From: Macrosoma leucophasiata
Lineage: Eukaryota > Arthropoda > Insecta > Lepidoptera > Hedylidae
DNA: 64,000 nucleotides
Direction of reading: 5' to 3'
Assembly: GCA_036365455.1 (NCBI GenBank)
Contig: JAWQUS010000004.1
Location: 131,501 to 195,500, forward strand
Below, piece by piece: positions 1 to 11,472 of this stretch (position 1 is the stretch's first letter; each line of letters starts with the position of its first letter). The notes under the pieces are model-generated. The model was not told the origin of the DNA. It did no database searches and saw only the letters and a list, made by a program, of their open reading frames with translations. A program made the position numbers and the translations under genes.

Positions 1-750
1 CCATAAAGTTAAGTTATGATATGCTAGTTTTTTATATCAGTTTATATAGACCGGTAAATGGGTCAAACAGATTAAATAATATACATAAAGTTTTTATTTA
101 CAACACAAATCTTGGGGACGTGTACATTTGCTTGGCTTTGGTGTATTCCAGTGAAGTGGTCAGAGTAAATCTAAATACAAGAACGTTGCGATAATAAAAC
201 CTTGAACCTATAATTAGCGTAAACATTTATTTGTAGGCCGCAATTATCTATTAATAATCTTATTTCTACCACAGATAGCCTAACGTTTTTTTTTTTAAAT
301 AATTCTCTTAAAAAACTGTAGGCATAGTATAAGCATTCTCCTGAAAAGGCAAATAATTACTATGAAATCCAATTTTAGCGCGGAAGTACTTTTACACGCA
401 CAGATAATGATATTGACATCGAAGCTCCCGAAGTCCCGAGTCCCAGTGGTTGGCCCAATGATGCGCGATCTAGTGCGTGTTCCGAGAGGTCAAGAGGTCG
501 ATATACAGGCATCACTATTAATATATCCATGAGGCCTACAGACGTTTATTTCGTGTCCGTTTTTGCGTATGTGGAAACTACATGGTTTCCATGATACGGA
601 GCTTAGTGAGAATAGAACATACTCACTGAATAATAAATAACTCTTTATGATATACAGATAAATACAGATGTATATTTATAGTTACATATTATTTAACGTT
701 TTAGTAACTAGTAGTCAGAAAGACATTGTGAAATCTTAAAGTATTTTTTT
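1..750. other. intergenic, no gene seen
   Basis: AT-rich sequence with no credible coding region. I see no recognisable repeat until the tRNA-like SINE head that begins near 751. Confidence 0.6.
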
Positions 751-1008
751 GCCCTCTAGTCTAGTGGTAGTAGACCACTATTGCTACAATGAGGTTTGAG
801 GTTCGATCACCGGGCCGGGAACAAGTTTAATTACGATTATTCTACTTTTCGAAAGTTTTCCAGTCTTTAGTATTTTTTCCAAAGATAGGTTACAACCTTT
901 GCAATATAGGTTAAAAAAATTGCGAGTCATGGGTGTTTGCATGTATGCTTGAATGCACGCATTTACTCCTGCTTACTCCTTCGAGGAATATAGGGTCAAA
1001 GTTACATA
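751..1008 (+). repeat. tRNA-headed SINE, family B, near full length
   Basis: The head has a tRNA-like box A (tagtctagtggtagt) and a box B (ggttcgatcac) followed by a gggccggg step. The body then runs to the diagnostic tail (gggtgtttgcatgtatgctt, then a ccttcgagga segment and a gttacat end). The same tail occurs at 3961-4207, 42661-42950 and 58309-58580, so this is a dispersed family. Pol III promoter boxes plus dispersal fit a SINE. No target-site duplication was located. Confidence 0.75.
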
Positions 1009-1349
1009 GATTATATTATCTTAAACAGTTTGAGAATTTCGAGCATTATTTTTGATATATTTATACTGAAAGTAAACGTCGTGTGTATAATGTTGCAAGC
1101 AGGAGCAATCGTCTGCGCCGACATTAGCTGGCGATTGCAGAGCGTTTCAAAACGCGGAGGCGAGCGCGCGCTCTTACTTACTTCATGTAATACTTGATGA
1201 AAGACGCTTCCTAGTCTTTTGATGTTGCGTTGAAAAACTGCAGAACGAAACCAATAAATAGAGTTACATGCTAATTTTGAACGGATCTTGTTGGTCGCAT
1301 TAAAATAAATACAAACAATGTTTATTGTAGAAAAGTAAATAATAAATAC

Positions 1350-1543
1350 GCTTACACTCACAGCCCCACACTAGGTATAAACCTGTGTCTTAGGTGCTGT
1401 TCTACACACATAACACTTACTTAAACAGCCAGACATGAAACAAATATCTGTAGGCTATACAAATATATGTCCCGGTGCGGGGAACGAACCCGCGACCTTT
1501 CGAATCAACGGTCGTCTTACACCGCTGGACTAAACGGGTCATC
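1350..1543 (-). repeat. tRNA-headed SINE, family D
   Basis: Read on the minus strand it starts with a gatgacccgtttagtccagc box A-like head and a gggttcgttccccgcaccg box B segment, then a body ending near gtttatacctagtgtgggg. Two more copies with the same layout lie at 11473-11662 (minus) and 27229-27412 (plus). It sits in the loop of the 823-1951 foldback. Confidence 0.75.
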
Positions 1544-1589
1544 AAAAATAACGTAAAACCACACAAATTGTTGTTTTTTCCGGAAACTA

Positions 1590-1650
1590 AAGAAGGCTTC
1601 CCCAAAAGAGGGAGATACTCGTGCCCAGAAGTGGGACGTAAAAAGGGTTG
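1590..1650 (+). repeat. 5S-derived SINE, 3' tail fragment
   Basis: A short segment (cttccccaaaagagggagat, then ctcgtgcccagaagtgggac) matches the 3' part of the fuller element at 6192-6560. Head and middle are absent. Confidence 0.65.
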
Positions 1651-1952
1651 TTGCCAAAGAAGCTTTTTTATCTCACATTGACACTAAATTGAGCGATCAT
1701 AAATTATCGTAATATTTTAGTTACTTAATGCTCGAAATTCTCAAACTGTTTAAGATAATATAATCTATGTAACTTTGACCCTATATTCCTCGAAGGAGTA
1801 AGCAGGAGTAAATGCGTGCATTCAAGCATACATGCAAACACCCATGACTCGCAAGTTTTTTAACCTATATTGCAAAGGTTGTAACCTATCTTTGGAAAAA
1901 ATACTAAAGACTGGAAAACTTTCGAAAAGTTGAATAATCGTAATTAAACTTA

Positions 1953-3555
1953 AAATTCCCAAGCAATGGAGGAAGTCTAAAGTTGTGGCTCTACTAAAGC
2001 CCGGTAAATGTCCGGAAGATCCTAAAAGCTACCGTCCTATTGCGCTTCTATGCCATACCTACAAACTTTTCGAAAGACTTCTTCTGAACCGTCTCACAGC
2101 AGTTTCTGAACCATGTCTTATTCCCCAGCAGGCTGGCTTCCGTCCGGGTAAATCGTGCACTAACCAAACCCTCAGCCTGACGCAGCATATAGAGGATGGT
2201 TTTGAAGAACGCAGGGTAACTGGAGTAGTTTTTGTCGATCTGTCTGCAGCCTACGATACTGTAAACATTAAACGCCTTCTCGTAAAAGTTCATCAGATAA
2301 CAAATGATCTCGGTTTTACGAACATCCTCCGGGAAATTTTAAACAACAGAAGATTTCAAGTACATCTACATCACTCCAAAAGTCGATGGCGATGTCAAAA
2401 AAATGGTCTACCACAAGAAAGTGTCCTTGCTCCAGCGCTGTTCAATATTTATACAAATGATCAGCCCGTGCTACCGGATACAAGACACTTCCTATATGCT
2501 GACGATCTTGCACTAGCGGCTCAATCAACTCGTTTTGAAGACACCGAACAGAAGCTGACAGTTGCTTTGGAAGCACTTGATAAGTACTATGGCGAGAATG
2601 CCCTCAGGCCAATTCCTGCCAAAACCCAGTCATGTGTTTTCCATCTACGTAATCGTGAGATCAATCGAACATTGGACCTGTCATGGCGAGGAATCAGAAT
2701 TCAGCATTGCTCCCATCCGCGCTATTTGGGGATTACATTAGATAGGACGCTAACCTTTAAGCCACATTGTTTTAATTTAAAAAATAAAATTAGAACGCGA
2801 AACAACATTTTGAAGCGGCTGATTTCGACTACCTGGGGAGCATCCCCAAATGTTCTAAGAACCACAGGTCTTGCCTTGTGTTTCTCTACAGGCGAGTATG
2901 CGTGTCCAGTGTGGCACCGCTCTGCCCATGCTAGAGAAATAAACGTCGCCCTAAATGTGACCTGCAGAACAATAACGGGATGTTTAAAACCTACACCCCT
3001 GAACCTGTTATACCCCCTTGCAGGTATTGCCCCCCCCCAGATGTCCGTAGACAGGTTGCATGTGGAACTGAAAAGCGCCAACAGGAGAATGACCCTCGAC
3101 ATCCACTGTTCGGTCACGTAAAGCCTATAGCCCGTTTGAAAAGCCGTAAGAGTTTCCTAAGCTGCACAGAACCAGCAACAGGTTTTCCAACTGAGGCTAA
3201 ACGACATCTTTGGAGGTCAAAATATTCCGTCCCTCCGGACTACGTCTCACCTTCGGAAACTCTTCCTTTGGGTTCCAATCTGCAATGACCTATTTGGCGA
3301 ACGCTAAACCGACTACGCACCGGAGTGGGTCGTTGTAGATCAAACATGGCTAGATGGGGCTATTTGTCGGGACCAAAATGTGACTGCGGTGCTCCAAAGC
3401 AGGATATGATACATCTGCTCTCCTGCCCACTGTGCCCCAACAGTTGCACAAGAAGAGACCTAATGGAGGCTACGGGTGCCGCTGTGAAATTGTCAAATTT
3501 TTTGTCCGCTAGAGTATGACTATGACAGGCCATTGACACGAGTAGAAGAAGAAGT
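1953..3555 (+). pseudogene. non-LTR retrotransposon reverse transcriptase (jockey/CR1-like), broken
   Basis: The conceptual product carries reverse-transcriptase landmarks in order: SYRPIALL near 2024, GFRPGKSC near 2131, VDLSAAYDT near 2235 and the catalytic YADD box near 2493. The main frame runs from about 1953 to 3121. A run of nine C at about 3030-3038 appears to shift the frame: downstream homology (VRRQVACGTEKR, then HPLFGHVKPIARLKSRKSFL) continues in another frame to 3288. A further shift near 3290-3300 leads into a Cys-rich C-terminal block ([23 protein letters not shown]) ending at 3519. A gaagaagaag-type tract near 3545 looks like the element's 3' end. No endonuclease domain precedes it: the 5' side ends abruptly at the foldback arm. 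It is inactive as it stands. The clade call is by motif style only. Confidence 0.85.
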
Positions 3556-3960
3556 TAGTTATTTATTTAAATGATCATAAAAGTGTCGAATTTCTTACTT
3601 AATACTTAATCCGACATTGCCGGATTAATCTCAAACACAGACACCATAAACCTTCTCTAAATCTTTACAACTAACTCCCAATTTACAGTATAATTAAAAC
3701 AAAGTGGTGAATATACAAATGAATTGTAGATTTTCTACAATGTTACTCTCAACAACTGAACTTTTGAAATGAAGCAATACATCGTGTATTAGTGGAGGCA
3801 AAGTCAAAGGCTCGTCGTAAACAGTGCAGTTTACGGTGGACCGTTACTCACCGTGACCACACATTCGCGGCTCGCAGATCATCGGCTCACAGATAACATC
3901 AATGTATGAAAACAACGTGTTTATGGCCGTAAGTTGTGATTTTGTCATACATTTTACGGT
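3556..3960. other. intergenic, nothing recognised
   Basis: AT-rich, without a credible ORF or repeat signature. Confidence 0.5.
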
Positions 3961-4207
3961 CGTAACTACACGCCTGTAATCCCCGAAGGGCACATGCGTG
4001 CATTCAAGCATACATGCAAACATGCACGATTCGTAGCACACATCACCAAATTCGGAGGTACAGGGAAACTGCCAGAAAATGGAAAAATCCCATTAGAACC
4101 AGTGACAAAAGATTTTACACCTTTAGCTCTAAGAGCCCGTGACCCGGGAATCAAACCGGACACCCCAGTAGTAGCCTGCCCGCTATCACTAGACTACTGA
4201 GCCAGGT
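3961..4207 (-). repeat. tRNA-headed SINE, family B, near full length
   Basis: On the minus strand it begins with a head resembling a tRNA gene (cagtagtctagtgatagcgg, then ggtttgattcccgggtc) and ends in cttcggggattacaggcgtg plus tagttacg. This is the clearest complete copy of family B in the window and the reference used for the interrupted copy at 42.5 kb. Confidence 0.8.
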
Positions 4208-4749
4208 ACCAAGGGACACGTATGACACAAAATACATTTGTTTATCTGTGTACATTTTATTGTTTTTTAAATAAATATATTTATTTGTATCGTAATTCAT
4301 GCAAAACAAATGCATTAGTATTATATGTTGAATGCACTCCTAAATTCAATTAGTGAGAGTGAGAGCGAATCCTTAACGTCATACGGCGCATCCTTCGCGG
4401 CGCGTGCGCAGCCTACACACGCGCACTTGCGACACGCACACACGTGCTCGCGTACACTAATGTCGTCTGTAACCTCATCACCGTCGGCAACCTTTAACTA
4501 CCTATGCCTTTAACTGTACCCATGATGCTATGATGGTTTTTATTTAAAAGGTCCGTAAACATGAACCAAAAACGTAACTGGCGAATCGTGGGTGTTTGCA
4601 TGTATATATTCATCGAGTGGTTGAGTTTCTATGTAAGTGCTCAAGGACGTACGGTACGCTAAAGTACCTATTTGCTTACGATCATTCCGGACATGTGCCT
4701 TCTATGCTTGTTTGCCACTTCTAGTACTAAGGAAAATAGATTGCATATA
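4208..4749. other. intergenic with GC-rich patch and SINE B tail fragment
   Basis: Positions 4345-4465 are unusually GC- and CpG-rich for the window (gcgcatccttcgcggcgcgt, acacgcgcacttgcgacacg). They could be a promoter-like island or a fossil repeat; no gene is attached. Positions 4575-4610 carry a fragment of the SINE B tail (gcgaatcgtgggtgtttgca). Confidence 0.45.
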
Positions 4750-5015
4750 TAATGGCGCTAACTAAGCATGCAGTTCACATTGATGGTAAGCTAATACAGC
4801 AGCCTATACACAGCTACACAAAATCTGTAAAGATGTAAATTCAGATGTGTAGCCTCCTGAGGCCTAAGTTGTTTTGTCTCAGTGATAGTTATTACGGCCA
4901 TAAATGACCATCTAATTCGAAAACGATAGCGCTGTGTATTACTATTCAGAGGCAGATATATTATTATCAAGTAACGCGGTGGTGCCTATGGTCTCGAGCT
5001 CCAACACTGCAGCTG
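4750..5015 (-). repeat. interspersed retroposon, family A
   Basis: Minus-strand copy of the commonest repeat here. Landmarks in family orientation are an inverted ggtagagctcc/ggagctcg start, a central gctaaatggtagtgttcagc block, then cctcaggagtggtaacgc and a gcatgcttgtttgccac end followed by an A-rich tail. This copy is diverged. Confidence 0.7.
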
Positions 5016-6191
5016 CATGTGTCACATTCAACACACGGGATCGAATCCGAAAACTCGAGTTATATCGCTTACAGTTCTAAGCCACGGAGGTAGGTTTTAT
5101 GTAATGACAAAGTCTGCTGTCGGAAGCGCTCGGAACAGGAAAATTAAATGACATTATATGTGACCAGTGACTAGCATCATGTGTCAACATTTTTTAATGA
5201 ATATGCGAAAGACGTAAACAAGTGCATCCGTGTATATGTAGAGCTATTAGGGTTGTCACGTACTGTTTACGAGTTGAAACCTAACCAGACAGACACGGGC
5301 GATCGTATTAGAGATAATTTTTTTTAACCCTGCTGAAATGTGAATCTTTGTAACTGCATCCGGCGTCCGGTCGGTCCAGTTTTGACCAAGAATGCGGGTC
5401 GGAAGTTGCTGCTCCACTTGTCAGCGTTACGCAATTCCTCAATAAGCCATTATTTGCCGCTCGCTACTATTCGCAAAATGATTTAATGATATTTAAACAA
5501 ACGTTTACATTTTGAATCGAAAGTGGGCCGATATTTTGTTGAATGACTTGTGAAGCAATCTGAATTTCGATATGTATGCATGTGATCAACTTTGTTCCTA
5601 CGTAACAAAATTATTTAATAAAACAAACATACTGTAAACAGTCTCACAAAATATCAACTCTTTTGTTAGCTGTCATCAGCTCCTTCTAGCAATATTAAAT
5701 GTCAAAAATATTTTGATGATAACAGTATTTTAACATAGAATATTACGAAGAAATATTAAAATTCTATCGAAAACAAGGCACTACTAACTAATTGGCTCTT
5801 AACTGAGCAAAGCCCTTGGCCGCATCCATCTCTGACATCTGCCCCTTTGTGCGTGATGAAGAATGGCTGACCTTAATTGCATTTTATATTTAAACCTCTC
5901 ATTATGAAAAGTTTCCCATACAAAGACCTACTCTGATGAGGTCCTAAATTGCACGAAAACGAAAACAATATTACACAATATTTTCTTCAGGAAAGGTTCT
6001 GGTAGAGCTCCGGTGTTCTAGCTCGTGGGCACCTCATCTATTGCGTTACCATTGCATTTCACTACAGTGTTCCGGTTCGATTATAATGTATAGCCCCTTG
6101 ATTTCGGACACAGACGCGAATCAGCTAAGGCATCAAGCGTGGCAATGCGTTGTTAACCTCGGATTATTTGTAGGTAATGTATAAGATATTT
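5016..6191. other. intergenic with a short family A fragment
   Basis: No ORF or structural RNA is recognised. Positions 5998-6055 hold the first 50-60 bp of family A on the plus strand (ggtagagctccggtgttcta, then the ctcgtgggcacc block). Confidence 0.5.
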
Positions 6192-6560
6192 GAAGCGCGC
6201 ATGGCCCCGCGGCTGGTGTAGATCGGAAGCGATCTGCTCGGTTAAGCACTACGGGCGCGGTCGGGTAATGTGATGGGTGACCGCTAGTGGCAAATTAAAT
6301 GCGCGTTTCCGTGCTTCGGAGGGCACGTTAAGCCGTTGGTCCCGGTTGCTATCGATAGATAGCAGTCGTTAAACCTTGTCGGAGGCCTTATGGGTGGTTT
6401 GAAAACATCCGACAGCGGGTTGGCCACTAACCCACCCAACTCCACCAATCCGCATTGGAGCAGCGTGGTGGAGAAAGCTCCAGGCCTCCCCCTAAAAAGG
6501 GGAGAGACTCGTGCCCAGCAGTGGGACGTATAATGGGTTGCCATTATTATTATTATTATT
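6192..6560 (+). repeat. 5S rRNA-derived SINE (SINE3-type)
   Basis: The head at 6215-6290 matches the internal part of insect 5S rRNA: cggttaagcactacgggcgc, followed by a gatgggtgaccgc block, where genuine 5S has GUUAAGCAACGUCGGGCGC and GAUGGGUGACCGC. The body then diverges completely (ccttatgggtggtttgaaaa), ending in ggggagagactcgtgcccag, cagtgggacgtataatgggt and an attattatt repeat tail. A 5S-derived Pol III head plus an unrelated body plus a simple-repeat tail is the architecture of SINE3. It is not a functional 5S gene. Confidence 0.85.
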
Positions 6561-7769
6561 TAATGTATAAGAAGGTTGCAATAGTGATTTACCATCCTTG
6601 TGAACCGTATGCTTGATTGCCCCTTTTATAACATACAACAGTACCAAACAAGCATAATATATCAAAAATGAGTAACCAGTTGTACCTAGAGTTTTTGTCA
6701 CGATATTAATCGGACAAATCTTTCAACTTCGAGACATACTCGACATACTCTCGAAGTTGAAGGATTTGACCACAGGAAATGTTCTTAATTGGAAAAAATG
6801 TTTAACGATAATAAAATAATACCTCGAGTCGAAGATCGAATCTATGACTTCCAAGCTATCAGTAATGAGCTACTGCCACTGACTAACACAGGCTGATTCG
6901 CTTCGGAGTTGATTTTTATATATAAAATCGTAGTAAAACAATTAACTATTATATTTTTTGATGTTAGTTAAAATTTAATTATTTACATGAAGAAAAAATA
7001 TACTAACAGATAATTAATTCATATTTACAAGAGTATACCATAATTTATTAAATTAATTAACATTGTAATGGTTGTTGAGCAACGTGGTTAGTTTTAAATT
7101 ATTACTAAATCTTGATTTTAATCAAAACTGCTTGCGATTTCGTTCATATGTCTATGAGGACGAAAAATATAAGATCTCATTAACAATGCGCAAGCGATAC
7201 CTCACATGAAGGAAGAATCACTGATGTTGTTGCAATTACTGCCGGTAGTTTTATTGTAGAACGCTGCTACCCATATTGTGTTATTGCACCACCTTAATTA
7301 TTAGCTTAGGTATTTAGTCGGAGTATATGGAAGTTGTTGGATGAATCGAATGTTTTTCATCAATCTTATTTCAAATCTTGTGAGTTTTTCCTCGGTGTGT
7401 GTACTTTTGAAATCACGTATTTATCTATGGTTGTAGTTTATAATTTTGAAGTTTCACATGTCAGCAATAACTCACACACGTGTATAATGTGCGCACACGC
7501 AATACAGATGACACAATTTGTAGAATCACGAGTAAGTCTTGAACTTGAGCGATGCAAGTGCGAGTGAACAATAAAGCGTGGGATGTAAATATATCATGAA
7601 ATATAACAGTAGCGTGACCTCGACCTTGCGCTTTGAGGAGCGATGCGCGATGGCGGCCCACTTAGATCATCTCGCTATTGTGTACTGCGCTTTATACCTG
7701 CTTCACACTGAAGCTTTGCATGAGTAGACAGATGACGATGACAATAATTGATGATGATTATTACTGGTG
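6561..7769. other. intergenic, contains a strong hairpin
   Basis: AT-rich with no credible gene. Positions 6712-6771 form a near-perfect hairpin, listed separately. Near 7620-7660 is a short GC-rich stretch (gcgatgcgcgatggcggccc) with no attached ORF. Confidence 0.5.
6712..6771. other. hairpin, ~20-bp stem with 14-nt loop
   Basis: Arms at 6715-6734 and 6749-6768 are reverse complements except for one position that would be a G:U pair in RNA. Beyond a single A/A mismatch two more G:C pairs close the base. The loop is 14 nt. The size resembles a minimal insect pre-miRNA or a short MITE palindrome. No conserved miRNA seed was recognised. Confidence 0.5.
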
Positions 7770-8046
7770 GGAGAGTGATAGTGTCGGAGCTCCACTCCAG
7801 GGCGGAGGCACCACCACATCTCCTAATCTATCTGCCGCCAAATGGGTGTGTTCAGTTCTGTCATGTGCCGGCTAGATGGCAATGGTCTCGTAAGAACTAT
7901 CAACAAGGCGAAACCTCAGCCTCAGGAGTGGCAGCGCATCTGCATGTTGACATTAGTGTTTGTGTGGATGTCTAACAGTAATACAACAGTATGCGCTTGC
8001 TATCAATGTTAACTGCATGCTTGTTTGCGACCATCATAAAATAAAA
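7770..8046 (+). repeat. interspersed retroposon, family A
   Basis: Plus-strand copy with the gagctccactccagggcgga start, the cctcaggagtggcagcgcat block, gcatgcttgtttgcgacc near the end and an A-rich terminus. The middle part is shortened. Confidence 0.7.
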
Positions 8047-8814
8047 AAGACTCTTGCAGTCATTCTCATATTTGTACTTCACTCAAAAATGCTTATGGAT
8101 TAATTACGTCTCGATCTCGCCCGTTATCGGTTATCTTTTCTATGAACATATTGTTTAAGTGTTTGTATGTATATTTCGGGCATGATACAATTGAAAAACT
8201 TATATATACTGATTAAGCTTAATAATATGAAAACTACTGAAATTATAATTTATCTTTGCTCGTCAAATTATTTAATAATTTTTGTGTAAAACAGTCATGT
8301 TATATTAATTAACCAATTAGCTCCCACCTAAAGTTTGTATAGCAAATTTAAGATCTTAACAGCATTTTTTTCATAACAGTAGACGCTTATTGATTAGATG
8401 TTTTATGATTATACAGACGTTAACATGTAATATTATTAACGACGGTTGTCTTAGTTCCCACGTTATTGTTATATTTAATATATTTCAATAGCCGATTACC
8501 TTAATGGTACCTAATCAAACAAGTTGTCAAATGCCACTCACTTTAAACATAAACTTATTAAAATTAATCACCCAATTTTCTTTTAACTTTAATCATATTA
8601 TTTATTTTTATCCAGTACATCTTGGCAACTTCAAAATGTTTGATAAATAATGTATTAGCACAGTGTAAGGAGTTCTCAGTCCTAGAGTCCACATATCATG
8701 ACTTGTTTTATTATATTAAACCTGTGAACTTGTTAAGAATTCACTAAAAAGTTCTTATAAGAGTTATATTAACACTGTGTTATTAGTACCAAAAGCCATC
8801 GATATACCTTTTTT
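8047..8814. other. intergenic, AT-rich
   Basis: No gene, repeat or structure recognised. Confidence 0.5.
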
Positions 8815-8990
8815 ATGTAATGGAAGTAGCAAACAAGCATGCAGTTTACATTGATGTTAAGTGATGACTGCACTGACCACCTGACCGGAACACGATAGTG
8901 CTGAATACTACCATTTAGCGGCAAGTAAATTAGATAATGCAGTGGTGCTTACGCCCGCGAGCTCCGTCACTGGAGCTCTACCAGTACCTA
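8815..8990 (-). repeat. interspersed retroposon, family A, internally deleted
   Basis: Both ends of the family are present (gcaaacaagcatgcagttta at the left, gcgagctccgtcactggagc at the right). The central metabolite-like block between cctcagg and ggtctttgtg is missing, so it is about 175 bp instead of about 280. Confidence 0.7.
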
Positions 8991-10200
8991 CACAATTCTT
9001 GATAAATGTCTACATTAACACAACTCAAGCAAAAAATTGCATTCTAAAAAACAGCCAGTAGGTCAAATTTGATCCGAAATTGAGATATTACCATGTGTCG
9101 ATGAGGTGCGACGGTGCCAGATCATCTGTTAGCGGTCAGTGACTGGCGCGTTCCATTGTCACTATTGTTTTTTTTATGCGGTACGCTTTTGACGTTACCA
9201 TGAGATTACGGTCAGTTACGTTGTCGGAAGCTGATTTTTATTTTTACTTACTAATGATCACGATCAAATTAAAATAATGTAAAGAATTGATCAAGTTTGA
9301 ATAAAAAATGAACTAGAAAAACTCCGGTATTATTGAACGAATTTAGAGTCAAGAGTCTTGATGGCTTCAGGACGTTACCACCGCCTCCTAGTAGCGAGTA
9401 TTCTTCCGTTGGTCCAGTCAATCAAGCAAACCATAGTGGTCAAACCATACCAACAGGGCGACAGTAAATCGTCAATCCAGTGTGGCGATTATGTCATAAT
9501 ATACTTCCCTAATGATGCACAACACTGCCCGTCAGTGATCTTAAGCCTCAGCAGAGTAGCATCAGACCTGCAATGACATCTTCCTTTAGTTTTTATGTAA
9601 GTCTATGCAGTAGCTAGGACTTAACAAAAAAGACGAACTGTATGTTTGTTTTTATATAAATGGCAAAAAATTTTTTTTTTGCCATTTATATAAAACGTGG
9701 AGTACCAATATAAAACATTGTGACTAATCTTACAGGACCCGTTATTACGAAACCGTACTTAGCTTAAAATTTTATAAATTAGTGCGCCACTATACTCGTA
9801 CAAAGGTCAAGCAGGATAGGATACCAGGCGCGCAGAGCCGGCAAGCAGGTTACGTAAGGCGACCGAGTGCCGCGCTGCGTTGCGTCACACCACTTTCGCG
9901 CACACACACACGCGCCGCTGCCCCACTGATATACATACAGCGCCACAAACACAGATACAAGACAAGTGTTCCTTTGATATTGACTTGGATATATTTAACT
10001 TGAAATTTTAATATCTTGAAATATTTTTGATTTAATTATACCGGCCGATTCGAGTCCGACACCCGTGCAGAGGGTTCCGTAGAATTGCAGAATTTCCTTT
10101 GTTACCTCTTATTGGTTGTGCTATGATCTAAATACAAACAACAACTTGTTTAACAGCGTTTAAAATCTAAACTACTGCGTACTTTCTGAGAGAAATGAGG
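8991..10200. other. intergenic, GC-rich patch and short perfect palindrome
   Basis: A 21-bp perfect inverted repeat separated by 4 bp lies at 9650-9695. Positions 9780-9960 are GC-rich with a weak 73-codon ORF of no recognisable similarity; it could be a promoter-like island. A 72-codon ORF at 9358-9576 is also unconvincing. Confidence 0.45.
9650..9695. repeat. perfect 21-bp inverted repeat
   Basis: Arms 9650-9670 and 9675-9695 are exact reverse complements. Their inner ends are A/T runs, so the structure can be read as one long palindrome centred on a poly-A/poly-T tract, with atataaatggc in each arm. Confidence 0.75.
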
Positions 10201-10300
10201 GAATGTTTATTTATTTTTTATTTATTTAACTTTAATGCACACAAAAAGTACATAAGGTGGACTTAATGCTGCTACATGGCAAATGTTCAGTGTTTGGCTA
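10201..10300 (-). repeat. LINE 3'-end fragment
   Basis: The stretch with tttatttaactttaatgcac and gtacataaggtggacttaat resembles the reverse complement of a common insect LINE 3' untranslated end with a short repeat tail. The identification is by style only. Confidence 0.4.
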
Positions 10301-10544
10301 TTATATATTACATAACTGCGACACGATTTATCTCAAATTTATAAATAAATCCTTGAGATCCTCACAATAATTATAATTATAATAACTTTGACTTAGTGTG
10401 CCACTCAATTTACTTTACAAAACATTTCTTTCATTTCTTATAATAATTCCCTTTCGTGTTTCCGTATTTGAACTTCATTTATTTACGTTACATGAGTTAC
10501 GTTTGAATTACTGTTTAACATTGTAACCGATTTTCCTACACTTG

Positions 10545-10725
10545 CTTTGAAGCTGATTGGCTGTGACGATCGAACAGACAGACAGACACACATAATGCTA
10601 TAAGGTATCCGGTTTTTCTTTCGAGGTACTGAACCCGAAAAAATAATGAGATACCTGCCTCAACCAATTTGGTATGTTTTAGAACTAACGCAGTCGACCT
10701 TATCGGAGTTACTCTCGCCAATATA
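10545..10725 (+). repeat. RTE-like/non-autonomous repeat fragment
   Basis: It carries the acagacagacagacacacat tract followed by a ataaggtatccggtttttc and tactgaacccgaaaaa end. The same kind of motif chain is seen at 16080-16170, 41035-41135 and 59926-60540. Confidence 0.45.
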
Positions 10726-10829
10726 CCGGTTAATCGCTTAAACGCAAAAAAGTTAATACAAACCGCTTCACAGTTTTTTCGTGATGCAAACTAAGTACTT
10801 CATGATCAATGACGATAAATAGTAGTTTT

Positions 10830-11237
10830 ACAAGTGGTAGAGCTCTGTGGCGGAGCTTGAGGGTGTAGGCACCATCTTTTTTACCTAATTCACTAACCAA
10901 TACATGGTAGTGTGTTTAGTTAGTGTGTGTGTTTAGCACTATCGTATTCTGTTGTTCAGATAATGTACGATCCCGTAATATCTGGCATCATGGCATCTGA
11001 CAGAGACATAACAGCTTAAGCCTCAGAGGTGGCCTGGTAAGGTATTTGCATTTAGACCTCTGTTTTTTGTGTAGGCTGCATTTTCGTTAGATGCACAAAG
11101 GTTTAACATCTTGGCCCTCACAAGTGGCAACGCGTCGACATTGTAATCTTGTTTTATTGTAGATGTTAATAGGCTGCAGTATTTACTTACCATCAATGTG
11201 AACTGTATGCTTGTTTGTCACTTCATGACGTAAAAAA
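10830..11237 (+). repeat. interspersed retroposon, family A, extended copy
   Basis: The copy is longer than usual (about 400 bp). It has the ggtagagctctgtggcggag start and a gtatgcttgtttgtcacttc end, and its centre contains duplicated family blocks (two catctt/acagc and library-like gtttttt segments), suggesting an internal duplication or two nested copies. Confidence 0.65.
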
Positions 11238-11472
11238 GTAAATTTATTTAAATTCAAGTATCCAGACATTTAACAATAAGAGTGTTGAAGAATGTCAACA
11301 TTATAAGCGAGTAGCGACTTCTGTAAGTACACGCGCGATTGTGCAGTTCCTTATTTTCTTATTTGAAGTGCAGCCGGTTACGTTGCATTTTTATTAGAGT
11401 TTCGTTGTACATTTTCAAAATTAAAACCCATTTATCGATGAATACCAATTATCGAATGATAATAAAAAATTA

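Larger units (their letters stand above)
823..1951. repeat. 1.1-kb inverted repeat (foldback) with SINE-derived arms
   Basis: The left arm (823-1048) and right arm (about 1726-1951) are reverse complements of each other with only scattered mismatches, separated by about 677 bp. The left arm is the SINE B body plus about 40 bp of flank; the right arm is the same block inverted, without the tRNA-like head. The loop holds a second tRNA-headed SINE (1350-1543, minus) and the 3' tail of a 5S-derived SINE (1590-1650). Two bases after the right arm a reverse-transcriptase reading frame begins. Confidence 0.8.

Noticed and set aside
6215..6290. Functional 5S rRNA gene
   Set aside because: Only the internal part matches 5S; both ends are missing and the element has a SINE body and tail.
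9358..9576. 72-codon ORF as a gene
   Set aside because: No similarity, no composition shift and no splice or promoter context.
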